DNA from: Phocoena phocoena
Taxonomy: Eukaryota > Chordata > Mammalia > Artiodactyla > Phocoenidae
Direction: 5' to 3'
Length of the DNA stretch: 64,000 nucleotides
Assembly: GCF_963924675.1 (NCBI RefSeq)
Contig: NC_089222.1
Location: 134,938,281 to 135,002,280, forward strand
The notes beneath the pieces are model-generated. The model did not search any database. It had not been told where the DNA came from and worked only from the letters and a program-made list of their open reading frames with translations. The translations under genes and the position numbers were made by a program. This document shows positions 36,147 to 46,600 of this stretch, in pieces. How positions within the stretch are numbered: the stretch's first letter is position 1; each line of letters starts with the position of its first letter.

Positions 36147-36889
36147 AAATATTTCCATTTGAATGTGATTTTTGTTGCCAAAAATGCTATGTGCATCTCG
36201 AGCTGCCCACCAAAGTGGAGGGACATTTTTCAACATATTTTAAAATATTTCGAATGAAATGTTTCAGTCCATGAATTACTTTGGGCCCATTGTTCTATTC
36301 CAACTAGTTTGCAAGAACAACTTTTGGACGGCAGGAAATAAAAACTTTGATGAAAACCATAAGTCGTTGTCAAGGCTTTTAATGAGAGTATGATTTAATA
36401 AGTTCAATCAGGAATTTCCTTCTTCCATTTAGAGCCACATATTCTCATCTAGTATTTTTCCATCTATGATCTCAGTGGAAGCAAGACACTGACATACTCA
36501 GAACCAAACCTAAAATTTTATGAATCACAAAGTAATAATCCAAGGTTTTTAAAAATGAGGGCTAACAACTGGACAGATTTACTAAAAATCATTGTTCACT
36601 TGAAATGGGTGAATTTCATGGTATTCAAATTATACCTCAGTTGTTTATAAGGCAATATTCAAGCGCATAGTTCTTTACCAAAACTCATTTTACTTTATAA
36701 TTGAGCATTAAATTGTCTGGTTCTTACAATTAACAGCTACGCCTTTGACTACTTATTTCATCATTCGTCCTTTACATTTTCCCTTTTGTGTATTTTTATA
36801 ATGTACATAATCTCTTACTAACGTACTTAAATAACCATTGAATAATGGCCTCAAATTATTTACTGATAAGGGCAGATGGTCAAAAGAGC
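36147..36889. other. AT-rich IFNAR1 upstream flank
   Basis: There is no gene here. Text near 36600-36655 ('tgggtgaatttcatggtatt', 'ttatacctcagttgtttata') resembles an old L1 3' terminus. Composition changes abruptly from AT-rich to CpG-rich at about 36890. Confidence 0.5.
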
Positions 36890-37185
36890 TTAGAGACCTC
36901 TGTTTCGGACACCACCCCCAAGGCCCGGACGCCGTCACGACCCTCTCCAAGGGACCCGTGCTGCCCCGGGCCAGGTCGCTCGGAAAATGGGAGCTCAACG
37001 TGTCTAGGCTTAACTCTGGACACACCTACCCTTCGCGGCCTGACCCGCTCAGAAGCTTCCTCATTGCTTTCTCCCTTAATCCCCAAGCCTCCCCAACACC
37101 GCTTTCCCAGGCTCCCTTGTCCGCTACCCGGGCTGGGGAGGGCGAGGGACAAGAGAGCCCGACAGTGGCTTCCGGCGGCTAGTAG

Positions 37186-37193
37186 CCGGAAGT
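37186..37193 (+). promoter_or_regulatory. ETS/GABP-like site
   Basis: The octamer CCGGAAGT is followed by G, the classical high-affinity ETS-family core. It lies about 430 bp upstream of the start codon in the CpG island. Predicted only. Confidence 0.5.
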
Positions 37194-37237
37194 GAGGGGG
37201 CAAGGAGGACGAGGAAGCGGACGCCAGGCCGCGAGGC

Positions 37238-37250
37238 TTGCGCAGACGCA
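37238..37250 (+). promoter_or_regulatory. NRF1-like site
   Basis: 'ttgcgcagacgca' is one position away from the NRF1 double-GCGCA pattern common in CpG-island promoters. Predicted only. Confidence 0.35.
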
Positions 37251-37360
37251 CTGGCCAAGTTCCGCGTTCCTGCCGGGGTGGGGGGGGTCAAGACCTCCGC
37301 TTAGACGCGGTCTTCCCGGAACCCGAGAGTGTACCGCCTCGGGCCGTAAAGAGGGGTCGG

Positions 37361-37373
37361 GGGGGGCGGGGGA
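37361..37373 (+). promoter_or_regulatory. GC box (Sp1/KLF-like)
   Basis: GGGGGGCGGGGGA matches the Sp1/KLF GC-box core. A second such box is at 37471-37480. Confidence 0.5.
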
Positions 37374-37470
37374 GGGCAGCGGAGGCTGGGCTGCTCACCG
37401 GTGTCCCACGCGTGTGCGCGTGGCACGCGCGCAGAAGGGACGGCGCGTGCACGGGAGTCGGTGGGCAGAG

Positions 37471-37480
37471 GGGCGGGGCG
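37471..37480 (+). promoter_or_regulatory. GC box (Sp1/KLF-like), proximal
   Basis: GGGCGGGGCG lies about 135 bp upstream of the start codon, a likely core-promoter position in a TATA-less promoter. Confidence 0.55.
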
Positions 37481-37580
37481 ACGCGGACGTGGGCTTGGTG
37501 AGCTTGGGGCGCAGGCCCGGGGACAGCCAGTGCGCCCAACCTTCCTTCGTGCCGCATCGTCCTACCTGCGGTGGCAGAAG

Positions 37581-37586
37581 ATGTGA
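37581..37586 (+). promoter_or_regulatory. IFNAR1: Start-stop upstream ORF in the IFNAR1 leader
   Basis: The hexamer ATGTGA is an initiation codon followed at once by a stop. It has A at -3 and ends 28 nt before the IFNAR1 ATG, in a different frame. If it is inside the mRNA, ribosomes could start and stop there, which would lower translation of the receptor. The transcript start is unproven. Confidence 0.5.
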
Positions 37587-37614
37587 CTGGAGGGCTGCCG
37601 GCGGCCCGCGGACT

Positions 37615-37687
37615 ATGCTCGCGCTCCTGGGCGCGACGACCCTGATGCTGGTCGCTGGGGCGCCGTGGGTGTTGCCCGCAGCCTCAG
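37615..37687 (+). CDS. IFNAR1: IFNAR1 exon 1 (signal peptide)
   Basis: Encodes [20 protein letters not shown] and the first nucleotide of codon 25, then donor 'gtgaga'. The start has A at -3. The hydrophobic core and small residues before the end (PAAS) fit a cleaved signal peptide. Human begins with two methionines; here a single ATG aligns to this position. The frame happens to stay open upstream to 37192, but only because the island is stop-poor. Confidence 0.95.
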
Positions 37688-40600
37688 GTGAGAGATGGCG
37701 TTCCCTGGGGCGGGGGCTGGGCGCGAGGCTGGACAGCGGCAGCGTGGGAAACCTCGGACCCGGGAGGGACAGAGGTCCTCTCTGGGAGACCTCTGGTTGT
37801 CCGTGGTCGCAGCGCTCACATTGAAACCTACTTGGGCTCGAAAATCAAACGAGAGAAAGTGATGTTCAAGATCTTTCCACACCGCTTGCTTGGGGGCGCC
37901 CTCCTCGCCATCCCTTCCGCCCTGTGCCTGTTCCCTGGGCTCCTACCCCGCGGGGCGGGGTGTGGGAGAACTTTGGTGTCGAGTTTGTTTCCGTCCGAAA
38001 AATCCGGCAGCTCGACTGGACTTTTTAATAATAAACAAGGCTTTAGCCACGAGCTATGTGCTGCTGTTTCTCCAATTTAGTAAACAGTTACTTGGTCCCA
38101 TGTGGGAGGGGGATAAGGTTTGCAAGCATTTCTCTGCCCTCAGGATTCGTACAATCTAATAAAAAAATAATAATAATAAAAGAAAAATACAAAGCCAAAA
38201 TACAAAGGCTGGGAGCCACCAAGCTAATTTGCTGCCTTTCTTAGCTGGGATGCATGGAGGAATGGCAGCTATCATACGGTTGACTTTGTAGTGAGAAGGG
38301 GGACTCGGTGTCCCCCTTCGTCTTTGTAGGCCCAGAGACAAACAGGGTCTAGTGGCTGAGAGCAGGAATTCAGGAGTTGGTGAGGCTGCCTAGAGGGCTT
38401 AAAACACCTGTTTGTTTAGAAAAGCATATCCTTATTTTCTGGGGTACATGGTATCCTATCTTGTCCTAAAAAATAAAATAGCCAGTTGGTTATTTTACCA
38501 GCATAATGGTTTTCTTCCAGAATAACAGAGGAATTGCAATTTGGGACAAGCAAGTTAGGTCAAAAACCTTAGGCAAGTCCAACAACAAAAAGAGAAGGAG
38601 GTGACTTGATAGAGAAAAAAGAGGAAGTTGGGTGGGGCTGTTTTGAGAGAAAGTCCATTGGAGGAAAGCAAGAGTTCAGGATGGTGCTGCTTTTCCCATT
38701 GGCTGGGCTTGTTGCTGGTAGAGGAGAATTCTTCCTCCTGGGGTCTGGAATTGATGGTGAGTGAAAGTGCATGAAGGCTCCAGCTTCTGGCCTCCTGACT
38801 TCATTTTAAATGATGTTTCCTTTATTCTGTTTCACACCTATTTCTCAAACTCTTCCACATACATGGTATATAGTATATGGGTACTAGGGTCCTGGTGTAA
38901 CCCCTGGTAATTTCTTTGGAGTCTTTTGTTCATGAAAATTTTGCCTTAAACTCATGTTTGCTTTCGTATAAAAAGACTTTCCCCAGAATTTTCATGTAAA
39001 ATTAACATTCCAGGAGGGTGTTCATTAAGATCACAATTTTAATCTAGATTAGAGGAGAGCTAAAATAAACTTCATATACAACTGGTATTTATTGCCCTCC
39101 TAACTGTGTACCAGGCACTACTCTTAGTGTTTTAAAGGTATGAACTCATTTAGCTTTCAGAACAAAGCTAGGCACTGTTATCCTTATTTTACAGAGGAGT
39201 GGACTGAGGCCATATAGCTAGCCAGTGCTTTAGGAGGAAATCAAACCCTGAGAATCTGGCCTCAAAGCCCTGGGGCCTAAGGTTAGACTTTTTCTAAAGG
39301 TCCCACAGTTTAGTTCTTGATTATCCACCTATATGTTAAGGGCTTACTGATCTTTCAATTAACTAATCTACTTTTTTCTCAAAAGAATAGCAATGTTGAA
39401 AACGAAATGAAATGTTAACCCTAACTTGAGATCATAATGTTGCTTTATGTTTCAAAATCATCAAACTGTTCATACTTTCAAACCTAGTAAATGCAACTCT
39501 GGGATCCTAGTCTAAGAAAACTATCCAAAATATGGGAGGAAATTTATATCTGTATAGATGTATGTGTCTGGATTTATGTCAAACTTAAAAATATAGTAAA
39601 CCATAGGACTTCCCTGGTGGCGCAGTGGATAAGACTCTGCACTCCCAGTGCAGGGGGCCCGGGTTCGATCCCTGGTCAGGGAACTAGATCCCACATGCAT
39701 GCCGCAACTAAGAGTTTGCACGACACAACTAAGAGTTTGCACGCCACAACTAAGGAGCCCGTGTGCCGCAACTAAGGAGTCCACGTGCTGCAACTAAGGA
39801 GCTGGCGAGCCGCAACTAAGGAGCCCATGAACCACAACTAAGGAGCCCACCTGCTGCAACTAAGACCCAGCACAACCAAATAAATAACTAAATACTAAAA
39901 ATGTATATATATAATAAACCATTTCTAGTCATCAATATGAATGTGAAGGGTTGAAGCAACCAATTGTATAAATAGAAATATTGGGTTAAGTACCCTTTTA
40001 TATATTTTACATGCTAAAGGTTGAAATAAACTATTATCAAAGGGATATTGCTAATACTAATAGAACAAAATCTATGAACTCTAAAATCCTATTTAATAAC
40101 TATTTCCAAGTCCCTGTCCATTTATCAGTCAATTATTTGTTTGCCTCCCAAATGCCAAGATGCCTCTAACTCCAGGGTCTCCTTCCCTTAGGAGCAGAAG
40201 GATTTCATCTCTGAGGAAATACCTGGCTCTACCCCAGGAATCAAATTGCTGCATCCTATCTCAGGGCCCAGAATTACTAGAATTAGAATATTCTGGGCTG
40301 GAGACTACAAATGCCATCAGACCTTTTGTTAACCCCATAAACCCAGTCACTGTCCTTTGGCTGCATAGAATCTCTAAAATTCCAACAACTGGGATGGGGA
40401 TTAAGTTTAGAGTGGGATACGAGGGAGTAATTCTATTCGGTGATGATGTCTCAGAGAATATGAGTGTAAAATAGAAAATGTGGGTGGGGAGACTCAATGA
40501 GTACCTCCCCAAATTAAAAAGAGAAATCAGAAAATGTTTCCTCAGCTGTCTCCCCTTTTGACTCCATACCATAATATCTCTAACCAGAAAGTAGAGGCAG

Positions 40601-43600
40601 CAATCCCAATAAATAAGAGTTCTATACAAGGACCTCTGTAGTAGAAAGTCTGTGAGGAGATAATATCCTTGTCCTGAAGCAGAAGTAAAGGCTAGAAATA
40701 TTGCCGGGAAAAGAGTAAACTTAAAAGCTGGTCTTTTAAAACTTGTAATTTATCATCATGAAAGATCAGTCCTTTGTGATATGGAAAAAGCTCCTGTGAA
40801 CTCAGCGTTAGTCTGAAGACTCTGTAAAATGCAGATTAAGTATGAAGCTATGTATACCTTGCCTTAAGGAACTTCCAGTATGGTTGGAGGTTGTGTTTAA
40901 CATAAAGAAGCAATTTTTTAAAATAAATGTATTTATTTTATTTATTTATTTTTGGCTGCATCACATCTTCGTTGCTGCGCACGGGCTTTCTCTAGTTGCG
41001 GCGAGCAGGGGCTACTCTTCATTGCGGCGCGCAGGCTTCTCACTGCGGTGGCTTCCCCTGTTGCGGAGCACGGGCTCTAGGCGCGTAGGCTTCAGTAGTC
41101 GTGGCATGCGGGCTCAGTAGTTGTGGCTCGCGAGCTCTAGAGCTTAGGCTCAGTAGTTGTGGTGCACGGGCTTAGTTGCTCCGCAGCATGTGGGATATTC
41201 CCGGACCAGGGCTCAAACCCGTGTCCCCTGCATTGGCAGGCGGACTCTCAACCACTGCACCACCAGGGAAGTCCCAAAGAAGCAATTTTTTAAAAGACGT
41301 CTTCAATCAGCAAGTTTTGAGAGCCTGTTAGATGTCGGGTACTGTGCTGAGGACATCTACTTTAGTGTGAAATTGAGTGGTGCAGATTCATGATGCAGCA
41401 TGTAAAGAAAGAGCAAGGTTGGCATGAGCTGCAGTATTTGAGGAAGGTTTTCTGTTGGGGGCAAACTTGAGCTGGGTCTTGGAGGATTTGGGCTGTCAGA
41501 GAGGAAGAGAAACGCTATTTGCAGAGGCCAAAAAGGAAAAAGCAGAAGAGAGGGCATCCAGCTGGTGGAAGATTTGTACTAGAAGTATAAGAAATAAAGG
41601 GGGAAAAAGAAAAAAAGAAATGGCAAGGGGTGGGGGGTTATAAATTAGGAGTATGGGAGTAACTGATACAAACTACTATACATAAAATAAATAAGCAACA
41701 AGGATTTACTGTATAACACAGGGAACTATATTCAGTATCCTGTGATAACCTAAAATGGAAAATAATCTGCAACATGTATATATAAAACTGAATCACTTTG
41801 CTGTACACCTGAAGCTAACACAGTATTGTACATCAACTACACTTCAGTTTTTTAAAAAAGCATAAGAAATAAAACAGGTCTCTAGATGGAAGTCCTTAAA
41901 AATAAACAGAAGGGGCTTCCCTGGCGGCGCAGTGGTTGGGAGTCCGCCTGCCGATGCAGGAAATACAGGGTCGAGCCCTGGTCCGGGAAGATCCCACATG
42001 CCGCAGAGCGGCAGGGCCCGTGAGTCATGGCCGCTGAGCCTGCACGTCCGGAGCCTGTGCTCCGCAGCGGGAGAGGCCACAGCAGTGAGAGGCCCGCGTA
42101 CCGGGAAAAAAAAACAAAAAAAAAAAAACCAGAAGGGTTCAGACGATACATTCAGTGATCAAGACCCTTTCAGGTTCCTGTAGGGCTTGGGTGACGTGAT
42201 AAACTTTTATATCTCTGTCGATTTTCTTATGTGAATGTTTGGTTCCTATGAATAGTTGTCAGCTCTGAAACCACATCTGTTCAGCTCTCTATCAGAATAT
42301 ATCCCTCTCTGAACATCGTATGCGAAACCAAATTGAGGCTGTTAAACAGTGCAACCCTGTATCCTTTACGTCAGTATCACTTCTAAGACCAAAGAAAAAT
42401 ACGATTTTTATACAGAGACTTTTTTTTCCAGTTAAAAGACAATGCTTACCTTTTTATGATTTATTTTTTCTACCTTTATTGAGATATAATTGATATATAA
42501 TGTTTGCTTTTTATAGATTTTAAAAAACCAACTCTCTCGGATGCAGAGATAGAAATAATTAGCAGCCTCCCTATCCTGAGAGCAAGCACTAGGTTTTTTA
42601 AGATTTCTTTATATACTTAACTTTTATATTTTATATTTAAATGTATTCATTCTCCAATCAGTGATGTGAAGAGTAACATTTAAAAATATATAAAATATCT
42701 ATAGTATGTATATGTGTATGTATGTATAACTATCTTCTTTCTTACTGCCTTGACAGGGGGAACAAACCTAAAATCTCCTGAAAATGGCAGGGTCTGCATC
42801 ATTGATGACAACTTTATCCTGCAGTGGAACGGCAGCCGTGAGTCTGTCAGGAATGTGACTTTTTCAGCAGAGTATAAAATGTACGTTACTCTACTTATTG
42901 ATTTGCTGAATCATTTTTACCACTTTAACACCATAAATTTTTTTTTTCAGATTTAGGAAACATTTGGTTTTTCCATTTTTTAAAGAAAATGCCTATTTTG
43001 CATAATATTTATTACTTCATTTCTACAAATAGAGACACAGTCAAATTCATCTTTGGGTGTTGAAGCAAGAGATTTGGGGGACGAGGCTAATAGACAACTT
43101 CTGTAGTCCACAGCCATACCTTCTCTGTTCTGTATGCTCCCAACTTCTTTAAATTTATTTATTTATTTATTTATTTTTGTCTGTCTTGGGTCTTCGTTTC
43201 TGTGCGAGGGCTTTCTCTAGTTGTGGCAAGCGGGGGCCACTCTTCATCGCGGTGCGCGGGCCTCTCACTGTCACGGCCTCTCTTGCTGCGGAGGACAGGC
43301 TCCAGACACGCAGGCTTCAGACGCACAGGCTCAGTAGTTGTGGCTCACGGGCCCAGTTGCTCCGCGGCATGTGGGATCTTCCCGGACCAGGGCTCGAACC
43401 CGTGTCCGCTGCATTGGCAGGCAGACTCTCAACCACTGTGCCACCAAGGAAGCCCTCCAACTTCTTTAAATATAAATTAGGGGCTGACCTAGAGCATACC
43501 TTGAGGATATGGAAGAGTGCCCCTAAAGGTCTAGCCACGGTCTTGCAATAGGCTTCTGTGGTCAGGCTTTCCTCTTGTCTCCATCATACACAAAGTTTTA

Positions 43601-46600
43601 ATTCTAGATACACTTTATAAACATCAGTATATTGGACCCTGCCTTCCCACAGACTCAGTGTTTCTGGTGTTTCTGCCTCTTCCCTAGTGCTAACTTTCTA
43701 CTTAATGATTGCCAAGAGGATAGGCAGACAGGGAGTTGTGGACGAAGGGATTACAGAAGGAAATACCACTCAGGAAGTACAGTACTTTGCTTTGGGTTCT
43801 GGGACCCTGTCTGCTAACCATGATCCCTCTCCAAGAAAGAGCAGGCAGGGAATCAGGCAGTGAAGAAACAGGGTGTAGGACCTCTAGAACCAGGATTCCA
43901 CCACTTCAGCCACAGCCCGGTTGTTCTCCAGTTGATGGTTAGTAATTTGTGTCTGTGTGTATATACAGTTGACCCTTGAACAATGGCGGGGGTTAGGGAT
44001 GGTCACCCCACCCAACCCCCATCCCGTGCAGTCGGAAATCTGAGTATAACTTTACAGTAGGCCCTCCATATCTGCGGTTACGCATCTGTGGATTCAACCA
44101 ACCCTAGGTCGTGTAGTGCTGTAACGTGTACTTATTGAAAGAAATCTGCGTGTAAGTGGGCTCACACAGTTCAAACCCGTGTTGCTCAAGGGTCAACCAT
44201 ATATATGTATACACATACGCACATACACACACACACACACACATGGTTTTCCTCAGAGCTGATAATTTAACAGTTTTCATCTTTAGAGATTTTCTTTAAA
44301 TTGAACTTTGAGTTTTGTTACCAAATTTGTTCTTTGCCTTAGTTCAGAATGTTGTTATGAAACAACTATTTTAGGTATAATAGAGATTATTTCAGATTCC
44401 TTTATTTAAAATTACCCTTGTAGGGGCTTCTCTGGTGGCGCAGTGGTTAAGAATCTGCCTGCCAATGCAGGGGACATGGGTTCGAGCCCTGGTCCGGGAA
44501 GATCCCACATGCCGCGGAGCAACCGAGCCCGTGCACCACAACTACTGAAGCCCGCGTGCCTAGAGCCTGTGCTCCGCAACAGGAGAAGCCACCGCAATGA
44601 GAAGCCCGCGCACCGCAATGAAGAGTAGCCCCCGCTTGCTGCAACTAGAGAAAGCCCACGCGCAGCAACCAAGACCCAATACAGCCAAAAATAAAAATAA
44701 ATTAACTAAATAAATGATTTTATTTATTTATTTAAAATAAATAAAATGTATTATGAGATATGTAGTGTGCAGTCTTCATTCAACAAACATTGAATGCCTT
44801 TTATGCCAAACACTCTTCTGGGTACTTGGAATACGTTAGTGAACAGGAGAGACAAAGATGGCATGACGTTTTATTATGAAACTGGTTTTATGCAATGAAT
44901 TTTCTATTGGTTACACATTTATTTTCAAGTTATATTTCTGTTGTGATCTAAACACTGTATATGATAAAGTTTTTTTTTTTTTTAAGAAAATATAAAAGTA
45001 GCTACTACTGTAGTAGCTCCCTTACACGCAGAAGCAGTTGTAATAAGAGTGGGCAGCTGCATCTCCTGGAGCAGGAAAGACAGATGTAAAGAGTGAGGGT
45101 GGGCTAAAACCATATCAAGGCTTAGTTTTAAATTTTTTATAAGGTTTTCTGTTGAGTGTAATGAAAGTTCTCCATATAAACGGACCAGAAATGCTTTACT
45201 GACCTTTTGCCTGGAGCTCATTTTATTTGACCCTCTATGCACCTGATTTAAAGAGGTCTGTGTACCGTACCCACTTCCCAGACTTCCTTAATCTCCTAAT
45301 TTCTCTGGAATTATATTTTCTAATAAATGACATTTGAGGGGAAAAACAATCGGAATTTTTGGGTTAGATTTTTAAAGTCTGGATTTTAAAAAAATAGATT
45401 CTGTTGTGGAGGAGTTTCTCAGGAAGATTTGCATTTAAATCAAGGTATTATTAATGCCAACTCTAATCTCAAAGCTCAGATAGGTAAAGAAGGGGAAACT
45501 CGCCAGGAATGAAGTGTATATGGTAGTGTATATTATTAGTAACTTTTTTTTTTTTTGGCTGTGTTGGGTCTTTGTTGCTCCACGCGGGCTTTCTCCAGTT
45601 GCAGCGAGCGTGGGCTATTCTTCATTGCGGTGCGCGGGTTTCTCATTGCCGTGGCTTCTCTTGTCGCGGAGCACAGGCTCTAGGTGCACGGGCTTCAGTA
45701 GTTGCAGCACGCAGGCTCAGTAGTTGTGGCTCGCGGGAGTAGTTGCTCCACGGCATGTGGGATCTTCCCAGACCAGGGATAGAACCCTTGTCCCTTACAT
45801 GGGCAGGTGGATTCTAAACCACTGTGCCACCAGGGAAGTCCCAGTAACTTTGTGTGTGTGTGTGTGGTACGCGGGCCTCTCACTGTTGTGGCCTCTCCTG
45901 TTGCAGAGCACAGGCTCCGGACGCACAGGCTCAGCGGCCACAGGTCACGGGCCCAGCTGCTCTGCGGCATGTGGGATCTTCCCAGACCGGGGCACGAACC
46001 CGTGTCCCCTGCATCGGCAGGCAGACTCTCAACCACTGAGCCACCAGGGAAGCCCCCCAGTAACTTTTTAAAGATTTTTATTTTTTGAAAAATAAGGTAG
46101 ACTTGAATTGGAGTCAGCACAAACATTATTTAGATATCATCCCTAATTTCTATTAGCTTTTAATAAAGAGCATCCTTAGCTTTTTATTAAAGATGCTTTA
46201 GGGACTTCCCTGGTGGTCCAGTGGTTAAGACTATGTGCTCCCAGTGCAGGGGGCCTGGGTTCGATCCTTGGTCAGGGAACTAGATCCCACACACATGCCG
46301 CAACTAAGAGCCCACGCGCTGCAACTAAAAACAAAAAAAAGATCCCACATGCTGCAATGAAGACCCCCAGTGCCACAACTAAGACCTGGTGCAGCCAAAG
46401 AAATAAATATTTTTAAAAATAAATTAATTTTTTTAAAAAAATAAACATGCTTTAGCATCTTTAAAATGAGGTCTACAATATTACCCAAAAAAATAAAAAT
46501 CAGCTAGTGCTAGAACTATGAATTAGGCTTGACAAAAATGCCTTCTCAGAGGATAGTTTCTCTGTTTGGTTTAAGGCAGACAGGGCTTACCACAGGCAAA

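Larger units (their letters stand above)
36890..37990 (+). promoter_or_regulatory. IFNAR1: IFNAR1 CpG-island promoter
   Basis: About 1.1 kb is dense in CG dinucleotides and GC-rich, in sharp contrast to both flanks. It covers exon 1. I see no TATA box at a plausible distance from the start codon. This is the organisation of a broadly expressed housekeeping-type promoter, as expected for a ubiquitously expressed receptor. The transcription start cannot be fixed from sequence and probably lies between about 37450 and 37570. Confidence 0.8.
37688..42756 (+). other. IFNAR1 intron 1
   Basis: This 5.1-kb phase-1 intron contains a MIR, a LINE-1 3' end and three CHR-type SINEs. A 104-codon frame at 40160-40474 has no recognisable homology and no support. 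Acceptor 'cttgacag' precedes exon 2. Confidence 0.85.

Noticed and set aside
1..36800. Terminal exons of IL10RB, the expected upstream neighbour in mammals
   Set aside because: I looked for the membrane helix and cytoplasmic tail of IL10RB on the + strand and saw none. It probably lies outside the window to the left.
37288..37557. Antisense frames in the CpG island as a bidirectional gene
   Set aside because: They are GC-rich chance frames without homology or splice sites. A divergent non-coding transcript cannot be excluded but is not shown by sequence.
37192..37824. 210-codon frame continuous with IFNAR1 exon 1, suggesting an N-terminal extension
   Set aside because: The CpG island is stop-poor by composition. 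An extension would bury the signal peptide, and the known family start aligns at 37615.
40160..40474. 104-codon frame in IFNAR1 intron 1 as an alternative exon
   Set aside because: No recognised similarity, no good acceptor before it, and it does not join in phase with exon 2.
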